DNA from: Symbiodinium kawagutii
Lineage: Eukaryota > Sar > Dinophyceae > Suessiales > Symbiodiniaceae
Length of the DNA stretch: 64,000 nt
Reading direction: 5' to 3'
Assembly: GCA_009767595.1 (NCBI GenBank)
Contig: VSDK01012297.1
Span: 180,748-244,747 of the forward strand
A program made the position numbers and the translations under genes. The first letter of the stretch is position 1. Each line of letters opens with the position of its first letter. Positions 10,080 through 20,859 of the stretch are shown here, piece by piece. The notes under the pieces are model-generated. The model saw only the letters and a program-made list of their open reading frames with translations. It ran no database searches and was not told the DNA's origin.

Positions 10080-10940
10080 TGATATTTATGGTGCATCATG
10101 GTAAGAATGTTGGCTGACAATCATCAGTTTATGTTCAGTAAATGGCTAATAATGCGTGAGAATGGTTGATACTGGTTGAGAAATGATAACTCTTCATGTA
10201 ATGTAATTAAATGTTTATTCCAAAAAATGGTTGATTGTGGTTAATAATGAGTAGCAATGGTTGATTCTCAATCATGGTTATGGACCATGGTTGGTCATCA
10301 TGCTTCAAGGTACAGTGTTGCTTAATGGTTATTGAGTTATTGATGATATTGGGGACAATTCATCAACACTGGCATAAGATAGGGACTGACAACAATCATT
10401 AGCAGTATATAGCCATATTAGTCATATCATATGGTTGACGAGGGTGAAATATATGGTTCATTGAAGTGTCCATTGTAATCATAACAACTCATAATTTCAT
10501 TAAACAATCAGTATGTTTAGTTGATGTTACTTGCCATTAAACATGATTACAGAACCGTTCCGTTTGTTCAATGAACAGAAGCGTAACAATGGCGAGTGAT
10601 TCTTCACCCAATCCTTGATCATCGTGTCATCCAACCACTACCCACTCCGGATTTCACGATGCATGATGATAGACCATCATTAAGCACCACGAACCAGCAC
10701 AAACTATTGTAAAGCGCCTGCGACTCATGTCAACGATTTGCAACACTTATCAATCATCATGAAGCATCATCAACCCTTAACTCACCATCATTCACCGTTA
10801 TCAATCCTTTTGAAGCACAATAAGCAATCATTATTAATCAATATTCCTATGGCTCCTTATTCCTTATGATCCTTACAAATCACTTATGGCTTTATGACTC
10901 CTGATTTGTGTCCTGGCATCATCGCCGCGCTGCCAGCTGT
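10080..10940. other. Intron-like low-complexity DNA, orientation switch
   Basis: TGG-oriented words to about 10350, then ACCATCA-oriented words from about 10620 to 10830. No gene is seen. Confidence 0.5.
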
Positions 10941-10952
10941 GTGTCTGTGCAG

Positions 10953-11030
10953 GCGCCTGGTCGGAATGGGGCGATTGCTCCGCGTGCTCGGGGCAAAAGT
11001 ATCGCCCCTCGGACGATCCAACGGAAACGG
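10953..11030 (+). CDS. TSP1 exon, N-terminal part (WSEWGDCS)
   Basis: After TCTGTGCAG the frame reads AWSEWGDCSACSGQKYRP. W-S-x-W-G-x-C-S-A-C is the exact opening of a TSP1 repeat; the leading GC would complete a cysteine or glycine codon. The frame continues open to 11103, but downstream residues are not TSP1-like, so the exon end is uncertain. A near-identical sequence recurs at 13658-13715. Confidence 0.7.
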
Positions 11031-11491
11031 AGATCCAACCGTGGCACCGTCGGCTGTGGAACTCACTGGGCCTGTCAGGAGGGCCTGTCATTGCAGCTGG
11101 CTAGCTGAAAATTATTGAAACTCATTGGCGAGCTTCCAGCAATATGACTCATCGAAGCTCAGGGTTCACAGTTGTCGGCAATTTCTGGGGAAATGATCAT
11201 GTAACGTCAGCTTTTCGCATGGAGCTAAGAGTCATCTAAGTCAGCTTTCCCGTTGGCTAGGTGTAGGACTACGGCTGGATGGGCAGAAACGGGGGCCCGT
11301 TCGGTCCCAGTGAGGCCATGACAAGTCCCCCAAAAGTGGGTGAACGTGACTACAAGATACTACAAGGCTATAAGGTACAATCTTAGAGTAGCTGATAATT
11401 GTTGGTTTACCATCATTACCCAAATTGTTGGTTGATAACTATATCGATCGTTATCAAAACCGCTAACAATCAATCATTGTCAAACAATATT

Positions 11492-11611
11492 GCTATGAGT
11501 CAGTTCACCCTGTACCCCTGGTTCCCCTATCATTAACGAGGCTGTTTTGCCACTATTATTGTCGATTATTATCCCCCATTATTGTTGGGTGATATTGACC
11601 CATAGCCATAT
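11492..11611 (-). repeat. Family A element, reverse orientation
   Basis: It reads TTCACCCTGTACCCCTGGTT on the left and TTGACCCATAGCCATA on the right. It lies in duplication copy 1; I see no counterpart at the matching place in copy 2, so it may be a later insertion or a loss. Confidence 0.65.
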
Positions 11612-11984
11612 GGTTACAGAAAGTCATGCGCGGACCCAACATCGCTCATGGCGGTAACGTTCCCATGGCGATCCCCATGGAATTAGCAATGCCATAAATT
11701 ACTGATCAGTCACTGATCAGTTAATGGTCAGGAGTCAGGACTCAATGGTTAGGCAATGGTCAGTAATTAATGCTGACCAATAAAGGTTGATATCCGCTAA
11801 CGGTAGTTGATCATGGTCCGTTATTAATAGATCCATGATGGTCATCACTGGTTGATTATGATTAGTGGCTGACATCCATTGTCATGAGGTGATCTTGGGC
11901 AATGGTAGTTGTGTTTCACCCCAGCTGATGCGATGCTGTGGGCCATATTTGTCAAGAGGAAACATTTGGGATAACAATTGTGAC

Positions 11985-12330
11985 AAACATATGCAAACAT
12001 GTTCTCTTTAGATGTTTACAGTGGATCTCCGAAAGAATGGTTGATCTGAAAACGACGACTTGGCCTTTTTCGAGATTAGAAGTAGTTTGGGATTTGTAGT
12101 TTTAACTCGCATAGCGGCATAGCGTTGATCCCATAGTTTGATTCTCCTCTTCCAGACACTGTTCTACTGTAAAATGGCATGTCGTAGCAACGGACCCATG
12201 GTGTTGTTGTGGCTCAAGCGACCAGTGCAGCTGTGGTTTCGAGCCACCACCAGTCACGTCAGAAAGCTGAGTGACGATTTCATCCGCCGTTAAGCACACT
12301 AGCGCTGGAAAGGTTTGAAGAGCCACTCCA
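11985..12330. other. Conserved region upstream of RCC1 copy 1
   Basis: It is highly similar to 14956-15307. The two copies differ by length changes that are not multiples of three near 12275/15255, and forward frames are interrupted, so this is likely 5' UTR, promoter or dead exon. A minus-strand frame (12102-12326) is also kept in both copies. The coding status is unresolved. Confidence 0.4.
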
Positions 12331-13500
12331 ATGGTTTCTGCAGGTGGCTTTCATTCCGTGCTTCTCCGAAGTGATGGCTCTGCTGTTGCATGCGGGAGAA
12401 ATCGCGATGGACAATGTAACATTCCACCTTTAGATGACGGTGTAACATACACCCAGGTTGCTGCAGGTTACGAACATACTGTGCTCCTTCGAATTGATGG
12501 CTCTGCTGTTGCATGCGGAAACAATTGCCGTGGACAGTGTGACATTCCACCTTTAGATGACGGTGTGACATACACCCAGGTTTCTGCAGGTCGCTTTCAT
12601 ACCGTGCTTCTCCGTAGTGATGGCTCTGCTGTTGCTTGCGGAGAGAACGTTGGTGGACAATGTGACATTTCACCTGTAGATGACGGTGCGACATACACCC
12701 AGGTTTCTGCAGGTTGGAATCATACGGTGTTTCTCCGAAGCGATGGCTCTGCTGTTGCTTGCGGAGAGAACTTTTGTGGACAATGTTACATTCCACCTGT
12801 AGATGACGGTGTGACATACACCCAGGTTTCTGCAGGTTCGAATCATACGGTGCTTCTCCGAAGTGATGGCTCTGGTGTTGCATGCGGACAAAGCGTTTTC
12901 GGACAATGTGACATTCCGCCTTTAGATGTTGGTGATGGTGTGAAATACATTGAGATTTCTGCAGGTTCGAATCATAGGGTGTTTCTCCGAAGCGATGGCT
13001 CTGCTGTTGCTTGCGGAGAGAACTTTTGTGGACAATGTTACATTCCACCTGCAGATGACGGTGTGACATACACCCAGGTTGCTGCAGGTTCGAATCATAC
13101 GGTGCTTCTCCGAAGTGATGGCTCTGCTGTTGCATGCGGACGGAATCGTGATGGACAATGTCAAATTCCATCATTGCTATCCTGGACTGAGTGGTTGAGC
13201 CGTCGGTCTCCAACACGTCGATATATGAATACAGTTTTCAAGGTAGTGGCCATAAGACTCGATCGCATTTTGCAAATGCATTTTCTGCAAGAAGGAGATG
13301 CCATGATTTTAAGATGTGTCGGGATGGACGGGGAGGAAGTGGCATGCTTGAGGACCAGTGGATCTGACCTTGCAGTGGATGCTCTCAGGTATTTCAAGCA
13401 TCGTGTGGTATTGCCCGATGGGCAGCTGTTAGACAAAGTTTGCACTGCGGATCCATCTATCACACTTGCGACCGTGCATTCAGAGCATGACAAGCCATGA
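12331..13500 (+). CDS. RCC1-repeat protein, tandem copy 1 (389 aa)
   Basis: The protein has seven tandem repeats of about 37-40 residues (residues 1-280) of the form GxxHTVLLRSDGSAVACG-x-N-x-x-GQC-x-IPPLDDGVTYTQVSA. This is the RCC1 (regulator of chromosome condensation) blade motif; seven blades make one beta-propeller. A non-repeat C-terminal region (about 281-389) follows, starting LLSWTEWLSRRSP and including GDAMILRCVGMDGEEVACL and VVLPDGQLLDK. The latter has a beta-grasp, ubiquitin-like look (inference). Such proteins are usually annotated as HERC-like in dinoflagellates, but no HECT ligase domain is present here. The ATG at 12331 has an in-frame TGA at 12316-12318, so either this is the start or upstream exons splice near CTGCAG|GTGGC. 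The likely function is a protein-interaction propeller; the specific role is unknown. Confidence 0.85.
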   Translation: MVSAGGFHSVLLRSDGSAVACGRNRDGQCNIPPLDDGVTYTQVAAGYEHTVLLRIDGSAVACGNNCRGQCDIPPLDDGVTYTQVSAGRFHTVLLRSDGSAVACGENVGGQCDISPVDDGATYTQVSAGWNHTVFLRSDGSAVACGENFCGQCYIPPVDDGVTYTQVSAGSNHTVLLRSDGSGVACGQSVFGQCDIPPLDVGDGVKYIEISAGSNHRVFLRSDGSAVACGENFCGQCYIPPADDGVTYTQVAAGSNHTVLLRSDGSAVACGRNRDGQCQIPSLLSWTEWLSRRSPTRRYMNTVFKVVAIRLDRILQMHFLQEGDAMILRCVGMDGEEVACLRTSGSDLAVDALRYFKHRVVLPDGQLLDKVCTADPSITLATVHSEHDKP

Positions 13501-13657
13501 AGAAAATACGATCGCTTGATGTTTGCCGTGGTTTTGGAGGTTATAGGCCATACTTGATGAATGGTGTTGATGGACAATCACGATCGGACAATAAGGATCA
13601 TTTCTTCTTGGAGGTTGGATATGGATTGGTTCACCCGAAGCTTTGGGGTCCAACATG

Positions 13658-13715
13658 CTCTCTGTGCGCCTGGTCGGAATGGGGCGATTGCTCGGCCTGC
13701 GGTCCCGTGTGTTGA
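13658..13715 (+). pseudogene. TSP1 N-terminal exon copy, probably dead
   Basis: It reads LCAWSEWGDCSACGPVC then TGA. Its first 35 or so bases match the exon at 10953, but the copy lacks the CAG acceptor: TCTGTGCAGGCGCC there is TCTGTGCGCC here. Similarity stops after TGCTCxGCxTGC. It looks like a duplicated exon that lost its splice site and gained a stop. Confidence 0.55.
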
Positions 13716-13894
13716 TCAGCTGTTTTTTGAGGGGCGGCCTGGAGCTAGGGTTGAAACTCGTCCAAGCGAACAAGATCTTTTAGGAGGATGATTCATGAAT
13801 TCATAATTCACTGGTTGGTGGTTTTATAGGGAAACCATGGTCAATAATGTTTAATAGTAGTGGGTAATAGCCAACCACAATGGTGAAACAACTA

Positions 13895-13994
13895 CTGGTT
13901 GGTGGTTTGATTGACATTTTTTATCTTCCCTAGTAATCATTAACACATGATTGGTTGACAAATATTTGACATAGGGGTTGAAACCACCAACCAG
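13895..13994 (+). repeat. Family C element
   Basis: It starts CTGGTTGGTGGTTTGATTG and ends TTGAAACCACCAACCAG, a near-perfect inverted pair. It is preceded from about 13812 by a second family C left end and the linker AATGGTGAAACAACTA, forming the compound type also seen at 16745, 46615 and 58101. Confidence 0.9.
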
Positions 13995-14673
13995 CAATAA
14001 TTCATAGCGGAATTTATAGGGAATTGGAACTACTAGAAAACCCTCCAGGTTTCACTGCTAGCATTTTGAGGGACTTTATACTGGTAGATTCTGTACTGAT
14101 AAAGCACTCATGTTTGCGATAAAGGTTTATGAGCAAATGGGTATGTGCCAAGCCATAGTGGTACCCCCCAGTCCACCAATGGTTTTCCACTCCTAAAATG
14201 ATCATTAGCGGCTTGGTGGGGCCCATTGGTTACCCTATGGCTTGGCACGTACCCATATCACTATTGATAATGATTATATACTCATTATCAACCATTATCA
14301 GCCATTATTAGCCATTGCAAACGCTTATGACCGACAGTTAACCATTACTTCAATGGCTTCATCTGCCACTCGGGAAATGGTCATCTCACATCAGCGAGAG
14401 CTCAAAGACGGGAATCTAAGTCCGGCTGGATGAAGGTATAGCACTACGGCTGGATGTGCAGGGCCCCGTTGGGTCCCAGTGAAGCCTGGCAAGGCCCGAA
14501 AAAGTGGGTGAAAGTCGCGACAAGGTATAATGGTACAACCATATAGTGAACAATTATGGTTTACTATATACATGGTTATATTATGTACTATGCATTGCTG
14601 CTAGGAGTAATTTTTAGACAAATATACGGTTTCATGGTTCCATTGATCGATCGAGGAAGCCACTAAACTACAC

Positions 14674-14781
14674 ATTGGTGTTTTTCAAAAGGGGGGAACC
14701 TCCAAAATGGTTGGTTGATTTTTCTAAACAATCAATATTAGATAATTCAGGGGTACCCCTATGGCTTGAGAAACATCCATA
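14674..14781 (+). repeat. Family B element
   Basis: It begins TTGGTGTTTTTCAAAAGGGG and ends GGGTACCCCTATGGCTTGAG followed by AAACATCCAT. Confidence 0.75.
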
Positions 14782-15307
14782 TAGTTGGTATATCCCTTAT
14801 GATTATTGGTCATAATCCCCTATTCTTAACCATTTAAATCCCCTATCCTATAGTCATGTGCGGAACCAACATTGCTCATGGCGGGTGAACGTTGACCCCC
14901 ATGGCAAACCCCCGGGCGACTCGCGATGGCCACGGCTCACCACGGCTGCAGGGTCGCGAATGGTAAACGTGTTCTCTTTAGATGTTTACAGTGGATCTCC
15001 GAAACAATGGTTGATCTGGAAAACGACGACTTGTCCTCTTTGGAGATTAAAGATAGATTGGGATTTTATAGTTGTAACGCGCATAGCGGCATAGCGTTGA
15101 TCCCATAGTTTGATTCTCCTCTTCCAGACACTGTTCAACTGTAAAATGGCATGTCGTAGCAACGGACCAATGGTGTTGTTGTGGCTCAAGCGACCAGTGC
15201 AGCTGCGGTTTCGAGCCACCACCAGTCACGTCAGAAAGCTGAGTGGCGATTTCACCTGAAGATCCGTTAAGCACACTAGCGCTGGAAAGGTTTGAAGAGC
15301 CACTCCA

Positions 15308-16468
15308 ATGGTTTCTGCAGGTGGCTTTCATTCCGTGCTTCTCCGAAGTGATGGCTCCGCTGTAGCATGCGGAAGCAATCGCCGCAGACAATGTAACATT
15401 CCACCTTTAGATGACGGTGTAACATACACCCAGGTTGCTGCAGGTGACGAACATACTGTGCTTCTCCGAAGTGATGGCTCTGCTGTTGCATGCGGAAAAA
15501 ATCGCTGTGGACAATGTAACATTCCGCCTTTAGATGACGGCGTGACATACACCCAGGTTTCTGCAGGTCGCTTTCATACCGTGCTTCTCCGAAGTGATGG
15601 CTTTGCTGTTGCTTCCGGACTCATCGATGGTAGACGACATACAATTCCACCTTTACACTACGGTGTGACATACACCCAGGTTTCTGCAGGTTGGAGTCAT
15701 ACGGTGCTTCTCCGAAGCGATGGTTCTGTGGTTGGTTGCGGAAACAACCTCTATGGACACTGGTACATTCCACCTTTAGATGACGGTGTGACATACACCC
15801 AGGTTGCTGCAGGCAATTATCATACTGTGCTTCTCCGAAGTGATGGCTCTGCTGTTGCATGGGGAGACCATTACTTTAGACAATGTGACATTCCACCTTT
15901 AGATGACGGTTTGACATACACCCAGGTTGCAGGTGGGTATCACACAGTGCTTCTCCGAAGTGATGGCTCTGCTATTGCATGCGGAAAAAATGGTGAAGGA
16001 CAATGTGACATTCCACTTTTAGATGACGGTGTGACCTACATTGAGGTTTCTGCGGGTTGCTTTCATACCGTGCTTCTCCGAAGTGATGGCTCCGCTGTTG
16101 CATGCGGACGGAACGACGAAGGACAATGTGAAATTCCGTCATTGCTATCCTGGACTGAGTGGTTGAGCCGTCGGTCTCCAACACTTCGATATATGAATAC
16201 ATCTTTCAAGGTAGTGGCCATAGGACTTGAACGCATTTTGCAAATGCATTTTCTGCAAGAAGGAGATGCCATGATTTTAAGATGTGTCGGGATGGACGGG
16301 GAGGAAGTGGCATGCTTGAGGACCAGTGGATCTGACCTTGCAGTGGATGCTCTCAGGTATTTCAAGCATCATGTGGTATTGCCCGATGGGCAGCTGTTAG
16401 ACAAAGTTTGCACTGCAGATCCATCTATCACACTTGCAACAGTGCATTTGGAGCATGAGAAGCCGTGA
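15308..16468 (+). CDS. RCC1-repeat protein, tandem copy 2 (386 aa)
   Basis: Same architecture as the copy at 12331: seven RCC1 blades followed by the same C-terminal domain. The C-terminal region differs from copy 1 at only a few residues (for example TRRYMNTVFK versus TLRYMNTSFK), while blades differ more. Blade 3 is diverged (AVASGLIDGRRH replaces the ACG-x-N-x-x-GQC core), and blade 6 has lost two residues before GGYHTVLL. The frame is uninterrupted, so both copies may be functional. Start choice has the same ambiguity as copy 1. Confidence 0.85.
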   Translation: MVSAGGFHSVLLRSDGSAVACGSNRRRQCNIPPLDDGVTYTQVAAGDEHTVLLRSDGSAVACGKNRCGQCNIPPLDDGVTYTQVSAGRFHTVLLRSDGFAVASGLIDGRRHTIPPLHYGVTYTQVSAGWSHTVLLRSDGSVVGCGNNLYGHWYIPPLDDGVTYTQVAAGNYHTVLLRSDGSAVAWGDHYFRQCDIPPLDDGLTYTQVAGGYHTVLLRSDGSAIACGKNGEGQCDIPLLDDGVTYIEVSAGCFHTVLLRSDGSAVACGRNDEGQCEIPSLLSWTEWLSRRSPTLRYMNTSFKVVAIGLERILQMHFLQEGDAMILRCVGMDGEEVACLRTSGSDLAVDALRYFKHHVVLPDGQLLDKVCTADPSITLATVHLEHEKP

Positions 16469-16744
16469 AGAAAACACAACCGCTTTATGTTTGCCGTGGT
16501 TTGGTTGGAGGTTATAAATCATGGTTGATTAGTGATTCATACTGGTTTTGATGGATCATATTACTACATGGTTTTCACAATAGTGATGCTTGGAGGTTGG
16601 TTGGAGATGGATTGGTTCACCCAATTTCATCCAATTTTGAGGTTCAACATGTGGGTCTGTCCGCGCGATTCGGGGACCCTTAATGGTTGATCCTGGTTGG
16701 TTGATATCCATGAATCTGTTATCAGTTCTTGATCATGATATATA

Positions 16745-16941
16745 CTGGTTGGTGGTTTATTTGACATTTTTTATAGTGGATTAGAGTGGTTAAGAATACG
16801 GGTTCGTAGCCAACAATAATGGTTAAAGAACTACAGTAGTTGGTGGTTTTGAAGGTTTTGCTTATTTTCCTAATTGGAATTATTAACACATGGTTGGTTG
16901 ATTGACTCATATTTTGCATAGGGTTTGAAACCACCAGCCAG
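16745..16941 (+). repeat. Family C compound element
   Basis: The outer left end CTGGTTGGTGGTTTATTTG, a linker containing AACAATAATGGTTAAAGAAC, a second left end GTTGGTGGTTTTG and the family right end TTTGAAACCACCAGCCAG are present. Confidence 0.8.
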
Positions 16942-16949
16942 ATAGAGGT

Positions 16950-18830
16950 TGATGATGATATTGTGGTTGATACAGCTTGGTAGTGGGGACAGTATTAACA
17001 ATTATATATAGATCATTTCCAATACCATTTTTTCTGAACCAAGTATCATTATCTTTGAATAACATTTTTTACCATTATGTACGAACCGGGAATTCCATTC
17101 TCGATCTACCTCTGTTAACTGGAGTTAGGGTTGTCTCCACTGCCAACATGGTTTGGTTTTTGCGTTTCCGCACGCCTGCTTGCTACAATCATCTGCGTGG
17201 CATCGCCAATGAAGAACATAGAGCCACGGAATCTTTATAGTCATAGTCATTCTGGGCCATTGATTGCTTCAAAAGGGTTGTGAAAACCACCGACTACAAG
17301 GATTCTGGTAAAACAAAGGTATAAATAAATGGTAGAACAATGGTATAATCATTTGTTGTAAGATGCCATTGTAAAAACCGTTTGTACCATTCATAAATGA
17401 TTGTAAATCATTTGTTTTTAAAATAACCTAGGTATACTCATTGTAAAATGACGACTCCGCTTAGGTCAAACAATGATGCCTTCTGTGGGGTCACTTCTGT
17501 GTCTGATGTGTCTCCGACCAAGTCTGGGCCATTCGCAATCAGCACTAATGCGGGACCCCGCAAAATCCTTTGAACATTTGGCGAGTTGGGGCAACGTGAA
17601 CCATTCAAAAAAGGGGGGGTGCTAGCCAACAACAGTAGGGAATAAGATGCTCAATGATGGGATTCGAGTCAGAGCCATGTGAATCCATTTTCAACTATCA
17701 TAAGCCATAATAGTTGTCCATTCGATAATCATTAAATATCAATCAGTAATCATTAGCCATTGGTTAGTCATTCATCATTCACTACATCATTAATGCTTAG
17801 TCATGGTGTTGTACCTCGAGACTCCATCTTCGGTGTGGCCAAACTCCCGTGTCAGTGTCAGCCCGAGGCCAGCGTATCATCGCCAATCTGCAGTTCCTTG
17901 GCGGCGACGTTGAAGGAAGGATCAGCAGATAGCATCAGCCGTAAACCAACAAGTGGTTAATTATAAGGGATAACAACCTAGGGAATATCATGGTTCATGA
18001 TGGCTGATATGGTTAATTAATGATGGTTGATAATAGCCATCATGGTTCATGATGGCTATTGATGCTTTAACCAGTGGTAAACAAGCAACAACCAACAATA
18101 GTGGATAAGAATGGGGAAAATAATGGTTAGGAATGGTTAATACTGGCTACCTGCCGGTGATTACGACCAACAACATGTTTGGGAATATCATTGTTAATGA
18201 TGGTTAAACGAACCTGATTTCGTTAAAGCCATCAGCAGTTTTAATAGGTAAACTAGCAATTTCTATGGCCGATTTTTAACTTCCAGGTCAGTTTTCAGAG
18301 TGCAAATGTAGCCCTGTCCTGTTTCCGGTGACGCTATGGCTGGCTATGAACCAACTAATGCCCACTATGCATCCATTTGTTTGCCCAAAACTGGGATCAG
18401 GGCCCCCAGGCTTCAGTACAGGTCGAATGGAACAGCAGGCTGGTAGCTTACTGCGCAGGCGATATTCATCATGTTGAAGTGAATCGTTGTTGGTTGGCCA
18501 TTGTGCCCCTGAGTTGATCATCAGAGATGTGGCCACTGGATGTGCAGCTGGGGTTAGTTCCCTGGGAGATTTCACCATGGTCACCCATGGGAAGCCCTAA
18601 CTAACCATGGTACATCTTACCAGTTAGGAGCCACGGCACCTCCAAGTTGCCCCAGCTGGTGAAGCATTGGCTTGTCAGCAACATGAATGTGGGGATGGGC
18701 CAAGCCGCCAACCCTTGGCTAGTAGCGAACCCATCCCAACAGTTCGACTGGTCGGTCATGGCTGTGGGGTCTTCATCAGAGAGGGGACCGACAGCCACCG
18801 GGCTTTGCCTAGCTGGTGATTGGGACGGAG
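16950..18830. other. Intron-like DNA with weak islands
   Basis: GC-richer patches at about 17100-17230, 17440-17600 and 17820-17930 have short open frames (for example CQCQPEASVSSPICSSLAAT) but nothing I can assign. A family G-related piece lies at 18536-18625. The rest is AACCATNA-type low complexity. Confidence 0.4.
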
Positions 18831-18837
18831 CGGGTTG

Positions 18838-18933
18838 GGAGCCAGGGGTACCCAGTGCGGGCCGCCCTTTAAAGGGCCTCTCAAGGGGAGGGAGGCCAGG
18901 AGCTACCAGGAGGGTTCTAAACCAATGGTAGCT
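18838..18933 (+). repeat. Family F repeat
   Basis: GGAGCCAGGGGTACCCAG start, CCCTTTAAAGGGCC palindromic centre, AGCTACCAGGAGGG and ACCAATGGTAG end. Confidence 0.65.
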
Positions 18934-19553
18934 TACTATTGCGAATTTCACTTGAGATTTCATGCTGCCTGGAAATCACCAGGAACTCAGGTGGTAGCAC
19001 AAGTTTGGATAGCATGATTTTATCACATTATATAAAGCTGCAACGTCCCCAGAGCAAGCAAGCGCATCTGATTCATGGTTATATCCATGTGCTAGTCAAT
19101 CGATTGCTGGTTATGTCAGCCAGCTTAGGCAAGTTTAGTTCCTATCTCGAACAAGTACATATCAATCATACTTGTGAGTGACAAGACAAGGTTGATTGGC
19201 TTGGCTTGGGTCTAAGTGTCATGTATTTCCCATGGCAAGACGCAGTGGGGGTATACCTCTGCTCTTGTTTTAGTGGAGTTGGTATATTGAGTCAAAAACA
19301 TCGGGGCCAAAATCTATACTGCAATCTTACCGCCGTGAAGAATGTTTAAATCAGTGTTTGTAACATTGGGATGATTCTTGGTGGTAGTGTACACAATATC
19401 GCAGTGTAACTTGGTAGATTGACGAATATCTGTGGTTACAGCGATCTACTTTAGGGCACCGGGCAATGTTGGAACATCCCAATGTGCAAAAAATCAGGTT
19501 TGGTAATGCTTCTATTACATCTTTGTCCTCTGTTGATAAAGTTTGATTGATAT

Positions 19554-19653
19554 ATTGGTTGGTGGTTTCACACATTTTTTATTTTCCCTTAGTAGTCATT
19601 AACAATTGGTTGGTTGACTAATATTTTTCATAGGGGTTGAAACCACCAACCAG
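19554..19653 (+). repeat. Family C element, consensus-like
   Basis: TTGGTTGGTGGTTTCACAC left end, TTATTTTCCCTTAGTAGTCA middle, GGGTTGAAACCACCAACCAG right end. Confidence 0.9.
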
Positions 19654-19659
19654 CAAATT

Positions 19660-20400
19660 TTATCCAACATCTCCATTCAATTGACCGGCATTGCGGCCTT
19701 GGACCATTGACAATATCTTATATGGAAAACACTGCACACCTGACCCACCTGTGGAATTTCACAGTGCAACGAATGTAGAGTGCGCCACAGGCTATAACTT
19801 CAAGCAAATGAAAGATGCCAAGAACTACATGCACGTGTAAAGATGTATGCTGTATGCGTGTAGTGAAAGAGTATAGAAAGTGTATCCATTCATACATCCG
19901 GACATGCCCATCTTTAGGACTATTTGCTACCCTTCACCTGCCTTACCGTCGGCAAGAGTATCCACTAATCTTTCTCATAGATTAGTTCCCACCAGTTTTT
20001 CTTAGTGCTTCCCTAAATCATAGTTGCTCATTGATGGTTGTTCTCCCCTACAGTATCTCCCAGCCTTTCTTAGCCGTGATTAACCACTATCAAGCATTTC
20101 TACGCGATGTTAAGCATTATCAAGGATCAACCATTTCTGTTATCAGCCATAATTAATGACTATCAACCATTCATCAACCATTTATCAACCATTTATCCAC
20201 CATTTATCAACCATTTCTGTTGGCAAAGCAGCTCTTAAGTCTTCTGCCACCAGTTGTTCTTCACATGGCACACATGGCGGCAGTAGGCAGGGCCAACCTA
20301 CGGCACTGCCTCAGGAATGATTGCGGCCATAAGTGTGAACCTGGGGCTGCCAAGGACCTCGCCGGTTGATGGCAAGTGGACGCATTTTTTGGTTGAACTC
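19660..20400. other. Intron-like DNA with two weak coding-like islands
   Basis: Near 19751-19795 a frame reads CGISQCNECRVRHRL before a stop, and near 20300-20370 one reads HCLRNDCGHKCEPGA. Cysteine-rich TSP1 debris is possible, but too short to call. ACCATTTATCAACC words fill 20080-20220. Confidence 0.35.
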
Positions 20401-20405
20401 ATTTC

Positions 20406-20525
20406 ATATGGCTATGGGTCAATATTAACCAACCAACTATTGGGGAATTTCCACCAGCAGTAATAGGGAAAAGTATGGTTGACAGGGGGGAACCAGCAGT
20501 ACGGGGTTTTGACCCACTGTCATAT
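20406..20525 (+). repeat. Family A element
   Basis: ATATGGCTATGGGTCAATAT left end, GGGGTTTTGACCCACTGTCATAT right end. It shares its terminal CATATG with the following family B element. Confidence 0.85.
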
Positions 20526-20632
20526 GCTGGTTTCGTAATAGCTGGTACCCCCAAATCATCCAGTTTATTAATCATCTATAGTAAGAAACCAACAATTTTT
20601 GTGGGTACCCCTATTTTGAGAAACATCCATAT
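20526..20632 (+). repeat. Family B element, abutting family A
   Basis: GCTGGTACCCCCAAATCATC internal block, then GGGTACCCCTATTTTGAGAA and an ACATCCATATG end. Confidence 0.75.
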
Positions 20633-20759
20633 GTTTGATTCATCAACTAACAGGTGGTAAGAAATCATTGTTAATGTTGTTGGTTGATCAATTTGTGTCA
20701 TTGCAAACTTGTAAACTTATGCCAACATTTGTGGCAGATAGGTATAACAAGTTAGAAGT

Positions 20760-20859
20760 GGCTGGTGGTTTTCATCATTTTTTATTTTCCCTAGTAATTA
20801 TTGACACATGGTTGGTTGAATAATATTTTTCATATATAGGGGTTGAAACCACCAACCAG
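20760..20859 (+). repeat. Family C element
   Basis: GGCTGGTGGTTTTCATC left end and GGGGTTGAAACCACCAACCAG right end (shared family landmarks). Confidence 0.85.

Larger units (their letters stand above)
11210..13660 (+). repeat. Tandem segmental duplication, copy 1
   Basis: This segment, from CTAAGTCAGCTTTCC-like sequence through the RCC1 ORF, matches 14390-16640 in order. Landmarks are the ACTACGGCTGGATG block (11268/14452), the GCGGACCCAACATCGCTCATGG block (11630/14860), GTTCTCTTTAGATGTTTACA (12000/14971) and the RCC1 ORF. Offsets are about 3.18 kb on the left and 2.98 kb on the right, so indels have accumulated. Confidence 0.8.
14390..16640 (+). repeat. Tandem segmental duplication, copy 2
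   Basis: Partner of 11210-13660 (see the landmarks listed there). Similarity extends past the RCC1 stop through TTTGCCGTGGTTT...GGAGGTTATA, then fades before reaching the TSP1-like sequence of copy 1. Confidence 0.8.

Noticed and set aside
12299..13216. 305-codon minus-strand open frame through RCC1 copy 1
   Set aside because: It mirrors the sense repeats; the repeat unit is a multiple of three, so a stop-free antisense frame is carried along. Residues are Gln/His/Ser-rich shadows with no domain.
18700..18930. Apparent TSP1 motif FDWSVMAV
   Set aside because: The same AACCCATCCCAACAG...GGTCATGG stretch recurs at 62040-62080 without the motif, so it is an interspersed repeat and not an exon.
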